This document shows positions 60,335 through 64,000 of a stretch of 64,000 bases of DNA, piece by piece. A model generated the notes under the pieces. It made no database searches, was not told the DNA's origin, and saw only the letters and a program-made list of their open reading frames with translations. A program made the position numbers and the translations under genes. This stretch comes from a bacterium (GTDB lineage: Bacteria; Desulfobacterota; DSWW01): positions 1 to 64,000 of the forward strand of contig JANQFG010000208.1 of the NCBI GenBank assembly GCA_028277985.1, read 5' to 3'. Position 1 is the first letter of the stretch, and each line of letters opens with the position of its first letter.

Positions 60335-60396
60335 GGTTCTACCTTTTTGACATACTAACCCATAATCTGTCAAGAAATAATTTGAAAGGTTCTACC
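60335..60396. promoter_or_regulatory. paired GGTTCTACC operators around the gntR start
   Basis: GGTTCTACC occurs at 60335-60343, next to the -10 box, and at 60388-60396, ending three bases before the ATG. The outer bases are complementary (TTGGT... and ...ACCAA). TGGT/ACC symmetry is typical for GntR-FCD operators, so autoregulation and control of the divergent operon are likely. Confidence 0.6.
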
Positions 60397-60399
60397 AAA

Positions 60400-61140
60400 A
60401 TGGCGAAACGAACGAAGAAGACGGCTGGAAGAGCCCGATTGGCGGGATCCAAACAAGCACAAACAACCTCTCGCGAAATCACCCTGCGCCTCCTCAGGGA
60501 GTTCTCTTCGGGCACCTTCGCCGCGGGCACGAGGCTGCCCACCGAACGAAGGCTCGCCGAGGACTTCGGCGTGTCCCGCAACGTGATGAGAGAAGCACTC
60601 AAGAGGCTGGAGGCTTTGGGGCTGGTCACGATCCGCCAGGGTGCAGGCATCTTTGTCGAGGACTTTCAGATGACCGCGGGCCCGGAGCTCATCGATGTGT
60701 TCCTTTACAGGGAGGACGGCACCATCAACGAGGATTTCCTAGAGGACATCTTCGAAGCGCGGGAGGATCTGACCCGTGTGGTGGTCCGTCGTGTGGCCTC
60801 ATCCCGGACCCGGGCCGAAGCGGCCCGCTTGAAGGAACTCGTGAACCAGCGCCGCGAATCACTGGGACATCCGGAGCGACTCACGGAAGTCAACCTCGAG
60901 TTCTTCCGCGTGCTCGCAGGAGCCACTCACAACATCGTGTTCAATCTCCTCTTCAACACGATGAGCCGCCATTACCTCAGGCTGCAAGAGCATCTACAAT
61001 GGGAATCCCTGGACAGCGAGAGAACGCAGATCAGCTTCGAGCGGATCGTGGAGGCAATCGAGGAGCGCAACGCAGACCTGGCCGAGCAACTCTTCATACG
61101 AGAGGCGCGATTGTTGCGAGAGAACGCCTCCCGAAAGTAG
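60400..61140 (+). CDS. GntR-family (FadR/FCD) transcriptional regulator
   Basis: A 246-residue regulator. The GntR winged helix is residues 20-85: ITLRLLREFSSGTFAAG, RLPTERRLAEDFGVSRNVMR and EALKRLEALGLVTIRQGAG. The rest is an FCD/FadR-type helical ligand domain (DIFEAREDLTRVVVRRVAS and ATHNIVFNLLFNTMSRHY). The ATG at 60400 lies ten bases after GAAAGG; upstream in-frame codons overlap the promoter. It probably represses the divergent SCP2/VAO/HdrD operon until an acid ligand binds. Confidence 0.88.
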   Translation: MAKRTKKTAGRARLAGSKQAQTTSREITLRLLREFSSGTFAAGTRLPTERRLAEDFGVSRNVMREALKRLEALGLVTIRQGAGIFVEDFQMTAGPELIDVFLYREDGTINEDFLEDIFEAREDLTRVVVRRVASSRTRAEAARLKELVNQRRESLGHPERLTEVNLEFFRVLAGATHNIVFNLLFNTMSRHYLRLQEHLQWESLDSERTQISFERIVEAIEERNADLAEQLFIREARLLRENASRK

Positions 61141-61157
61141 GAAAACGCTTGCATCGG

Positions 61158-62108
61158 TCAATAAGAAGTCGTCTCGACCGCCTCGTCGTGGGAAGGACCA
61201 AGCTCCCGGGCTCTCCGGAGGGCCTCTAGGGAAAGCCCTGCTTCATCCCGCTCCGCAGCAAGCGTTCCGATGTCGGTCAGGAGCCCTGCGATGATCCGAC
61301 CGTCTTTCTCGGCCGTATGGGATGATGCGACGGACGTGAAGAACAGGGCGCTTCTAGCGTCTCCCTCGGCGTATGACCTCTTCGCTCTTTCCACGAGGAG
61401 TCCGAAGAACATCTGCTCACAGGCCGGGTTCATCTCGGAACAACGGGTGCGATAGCAGTCGATCGCCCTTTCATATTTCGTCTCTACCTCGAGACTTTCA
61501 GGATCGGCCGCGTTCTTCCATATGACATCTGCCGTGAGACAGTTCCTCAACCTGTCCAAGTACAACGCAACCGCCCTCTCCTTGAGGCTCACGTCATAGA
61601 TGGTCGCAAGAACCAGGAGCCCGGCGTCGCATGCCTCGACATATCGCTCTTCGTCCTCACAGACCGATCGCTCCTGGTGTTCCAGGAGATACCGGGCAAT
61701 CTCGAACTTCTTCTGGAGATCAACCCTGACCGCGTGTTGGAAGGCACGCACGCTATAGGGTCCCCGGGATTCGAGTTGCTCCTTGCCCAGGCGGATGTAG
61801 GCTTGCACGATCTCCTCCCTGTTCGCCTCGGAGTTGTTCAGGCGAAAGCCCCTGGCAAAGCTTACCTGCGCCTGTTCCCACATGCTCTGGGAACCGGAGT
61901 CTCTGAAGAGCCCCAGGCAGCAATGTCCGATCAGAATGTACGCCTTGCTGTTCTCGGGACGGTTCGCTATCTCTTCGTCCAACCGTTCCAGAGCCTCTTC
62001 GTACATACCTGCCTCGAAGAGCTTCTTTGCCTGTCTGTATTCAGCTGACTGGCACCCAAAGGAAAGGAGCAGCACCAGGACTGCGGCCAGTGGAATCCTT
62101 CTCTCCAA
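61158..62108 (-). CDS. TPR-containing lipoprotein
   Basis: A 316-residue protein. A lipoprotein signal peptide ends in LLSFGC with the lipidated Cys at residue 19. TPR-like helix pairs follow (AKKLFEAGMYEEALERLDEE, SKAYILIGHCCLGLF, then AFQHAVRV). Several paired cysteines occur in the middle (SVCEDEERYVEAC, CYRTRCSEMNPAC) and may form disulfides. Likely a periplasmic scaffold facing the outer or inner membrane. It converges on gntR with a 17-base gap. Confidence 0.75.
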   Translation of the reverse strand: MERRIPLAAVLVLLLSFGCQSAEYRQAKKLFEAGMYEEALERLDEEIANRPENSKAYILIGHCCLGLFRDSGSQSMWEQAQVSFARGFRLNNSEANREEIVQAYIRLGKEQLESRGPYSVRAFQHAVRVDLQKKFEIARYLLEHQERSVCEDEERYVEACDAGLLVLATIYDVSLKERAVALYLDRLRNCLTADVIWKNAADPESLEVETKYERAIDCYRTRCSEMNPACEQMFFGLLVERAKRSYAEGDARSALFFTSVASSHTAEKDGRIIAGLLTDIGTLAAERDEAGLSLEALRRARELGPSHDEAVETTSY

Positions 62109-62197
62109 GCCATCCTCCTCATCCGGATCGGTGAACAGAGGTTGCCTTCCGTTTGTTCCTTTGGATGCAAGAAACCCACCCCTGGTTATTCCTAAGG

Positions 62198-62283
62198 TAG
62201 GGGTCAGGGCTACACTCTTGACAGAACTGACCGTGGATTTTAGTCCCTAGTGGTTTTTGTCAAGAGTGTAGCCCTGACCCCTA
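62198..62283. repeat. palindrome, GGGGTCAG family, with long loop
   Basis: Perfect 26-base arms (62198-62223 and 62258-62283) with ends TAGGGGTCAGGGC/GCCCTGACCCCTA and a 34-base loop. It lies between the GST-like gene and the TPR lipoprotein and may also end the upstream transcript. Confidence 0.75.
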
Positions 62284-62297
62284 TGGGGAGGAGGATG

Positions 62298-63485
62298 CTA
62301 CTTCGGCATGTCCCAGGGGGTGCCGGTCAGCCTGAGCTTCAGGGTGTGAAGAAGCCCCAGAGGCCGTTCCCTCTGCTCCAGGGGCAGGACGAATTCACGG
62401 TCAATACCGGACCGGATGGTGCCTTCTTCGAGCAAAGGCTCCAGGCCTCCGAAGGAGTCGAGATACCTGTGCACCTCTTCTTTGGCCCCTTCCTGCAACT
62501 CCTGAAAGCATCTCTGCAGTTCCTCCCTGCACCAGACCCGGTAGTGAACCACCGGAAGGGCGGGATACACGACGCCCTGTGTATCGAAATCGAAGCGCCT
62601 CTCTCCCGACCTCCACACAAGGGCATTCTTGTGAAGATAGGGCAGATAGGTCCGACAGATGTCTTCGAGCACGGATTTCCAGCCGGGATGAGAGAAGTCG
62701 TTCAGGGGACTGCTGAGATCCGTCTCGCTCGCCCTGGCGTTCCAGGTCCTGGCCACCCATTCATAGACCCTGGGTGCAACGTCCCGCATGATGCGGGCCG
62801 GCGTGGGATCCAGGCTGAAATGGCGAAACATGGGCCCCATGAACCCGAAATCGACCAGTGTGGGCCTCTCTCCGAGAAGATAGGGGCTGTCCTTCAGTAT
62901 GAGCTTCAGGCTCTCGAGGTTCTTCAGGTAGGTCTCTTCGATATGCGGCTCGTTCTCTTTCGTGACCCCATCCTTCTTGAGGAACAGCGTTGTCTGGCGT
63001 GCCGCAGCGATCCTGGACCGGACGGATACAGGAAAGGGAAAGCTCTTGCGATCGAAAATCTCGTTTCCCAGTCTCAGCCCCAGGGGCTTGTGATCGTATT
63101 TCCAGCGGTAGTACATGGCCGGCCGCCACAGCCACTCGTCCGCGTAATCCTCGATCAACCGGGAGAGAAACCTCCTGACCGGCTCGTTCGGCACCACTTC
63201 ACTCTCCGGGTACTCCTTTTCGAACCAGTCGATCATGGGTGTGGAGTCCTTGAGCCACAGACCGTCCGAGGTCTCAACGGCAGGAACCTTCATGATCCCC
63301 GTGTTCTTGTAGAGAACATTCACGAGCCGGCTGGAAGTCAACTCGATGCGCTCGAAGGGGATCTCCTTGTAGCGCATGTACATCTCTACCTTTCCGCTGT
63401 AATACGAGACGTCATACAGGTAGAGTCGATAAGGTTCGTGCTTCTGCCGGCTGCGCGGTTCTTCCACTTTCCACCAACCCTCCAC
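62298..63485 (-). CDS. glutathione S-transferase-like protein with C-terminal extension
   Basis: A 395-residue protein. Residues 18-95 fit a GST thioredoxin-like domain (YRLYLYDVSYYSGKVEMYMR, MKVPAVETSDG with the cis-Pro, and LKDSTPMIDWFEKEY with the Asp-Ser of the gamma-Glu site). A helical GST C-domain with SPYLLGERPTLVDFGFMGPM follows at about 205-225. The remaining 170 residues have no recognised domain. The frame opens with GTG; the exact start is uncertain. It is four bases after the stop of the DUF1330-like gene, so the two are cotranscribed. Confidence 0.75.
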   Translation of the reverse strand: MEGWWKVEEPRSRQKHEPYRLYLYDVSYYSGKVEMYMRYKEIPFERIELTSSRLVNVLYKNTGIMKVPAVETSDGLWLKDSTPMIDWFEKEYPESEVVPNEPVRRFLSRLIEDYADEWLWRPAMYYRWKYDHKPLGLRLGNEIFDRKSFPFPVSVRSRIAAARQTTLFLKKDGVTKENEPHIEETYLKNLESLKLILKDSPYLLGERPTLVDFGFMGPMFRHFSLDPTPARIMRDVAPRVYEWVARTWNARASETDLSSPLNDFSHPGWKSVLEDICRTYLPYLHKNALVWRSGERRFDFDTQGVVYPALPVVHYRVWCREELQRCFQELQEGAKEEVHRYLDSFGGLEPLLEEGTIRSGIDREFVLPLEQRERPLGLLHTLKLRLTGTPWDMPK

Positions 63486-63489
63486 AAAC

Positions 63490-64000
63490 TCAGTGGTAGT
63501 GCCTGCCCGGAATGAGCCACTGGCCGACGAGACCGGCTGCCCGGTATCCGGAGATCTCTGCCATCTCCCGGCTCAACATCACTTGAAGGAAGACGATGTC
63601 GGACGGGTATTCCAGAAACGCCACGACGTGGAAATCCCCCCTGCCGGAAGGCTCGATGGAGGCCTCGACTCGCCCTGACCATATCATGCGGCAACCATAG
63701 CTCTCCACGAGGGGGAGCACAGCCTCGGCGTAGAGCCCATAGGCCTCGGCTCCGGTCATGCCCTCCCCAAGCTCCTCGGTCCATTGCTTGAAGCGAAGTA
63801 GATTGACCATCACGACAGGAACGTCATTCGGCCTTTGCAGTAGGTTGTACAGACCTTGGGGGCTCGGATAGACGCCCAATTCGGCCGGGGCTGGACACTC
63901 AGGAACGGGATCCTCTGCTTGGGCTGTATGCAGGAAGGCACCTGCACTTCCCCTCGCACCCGACAACACATCGTCCGGGACCTCATCGTCGGTGAACCCC
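63490..64000 (-). CDS. DUF1330-like protein, partial at the window edge
   Basis: A C-terminal DUF1330-like (dimeric alpha-beta barrel) domain is clear: VVMVNLLRFKQWTEEL, YGLYAEAVLPLVESYGCRM and FHVVAFLEYPSDIVFL, ending in GRHYH. The frame stays open to the edge of the window, beyond a possible GTG at 63969, and the extra residues (TDDEVPDDVLSGARGSAGAF) look protein-like. The gene is therefore probably longer and cut by the boundary. Function unknown. Confidence 0.65.
   Translation of the reverse strand, partial: GFTDDEVPDDVLSGARGSAGAFLHTAQAEDPVPECPAPAELGVYPSPQGLYNLLQRPNDVPVVMVNLLRFKQWTEELGEGMTGAEAYGLYAEAVLPLVESYGCRMIWSGRVEASIEPSGRGDFHVVAFLEYPSDIVFLQVMLSREMAEISGYRAAGLVGQWLIPGRHYH

Overview
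The window is a G+C-rich bacterial chromosome segment with dense, mostly minus-strand operons. The gene content points to an anaerobic, Desulfobacterota (Deltaproteobacteria)-like organism that degrades hydrophobic or cyclic carboxylic acids through CoA thioesters. This is inferred from protein families only: old-yellow-enzyme (OYE) enoyl-CoA reductases with a [4Fe-4S] cluster, ETF with a membrane FeS quinone reductase, HdrD-type proteins, and a complete lack of oxygenases. No rRNA, tRNA or CRISPR array was recognised.

Layout. 1-2956: a small minus-strand operon (MerR-like regulator, two unknown proteins, peptidoglycan-binding/M15 peptidase) that may be broken by a frameshift. 3401-4648: a stand-alone ftsZ with a structured leader, followed by a perfect 34-bp-arm palindrome. 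4770-6577: arsenic operon arsR-arsM-C_GCAxxG protein, with a consensus promoter and operator. 6624-14200: acyl-CoA dehydrogenase, ETF:quinone oxidoreductase, etfB, etfA and an OYE reductase, an electron route from acyl-CoA to quinone. 14372-16616: a divergent RelA/SpoT-like protein converging on a PP2C phosphatase. 16755-20020: acyl-CoA racemase, a carboxylase gene relic and an IlvD/Edd dehydratase. 21141-27482: crotonase, TetR regulator and a four-gene 2-oxoacid/acetoin dehydrogenase complex (E1 alpha, E1 beta, E2, E3). 27664-41666: a nine-gene operon (OYE, amidohydrolase, bicupin, DUF1302 porin, DUF1329, YCF48 propeller, MMPL/RND transporter, alpha/beta-hydrolase-like protein, second OYE). 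42190-47385: acyl-CoA dehydrogenase, acyl-CoA ligase, amidohydrolase, thiolase and DUF35 partner. 47947-53709: OYE, a GltD-ferredoxin-FrhB fusion and an HdrD-like protein. 54028-64000: secreted protein, multi-FeS protein, a VAO-type flavoprotein/HdrD/arginase-like/SCP2-like operon divergent from a GntR gene, then TPR lipoprotein, GST-like and DUF1330-like genes.

How it fits together. Ligase, dehydrogenases, crotonase, thiolase, racemase and OYE reductases form a beta-oxidation or ring-reduction toolkit. ETF and the membrane FeS protein remove electrons. The porin/MMPL set probably moves a hydrophobic substrate across the envelope. Three promoters (near 27550, 42080 and 47600) share the same layout, TTGACA followed by a CCnnCCGGTCGG palindrome at the expected start of transcription. 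The crotonase/TetR/dehydrogenase, nine-gene and ligase/thiolase operons are therefore probably one regulon, most simply controlled by the local TetR protein.

The least familiar systems are the OYE/GltD-FrhB/HdrD operon, the VAO/HdrD/arginase-like operon and the RelA-like/PP2C pair. Several families of palindromic intergenic repeats (ends GGGGTCAG or GGGGACAGCCAC) are scattered through the window.
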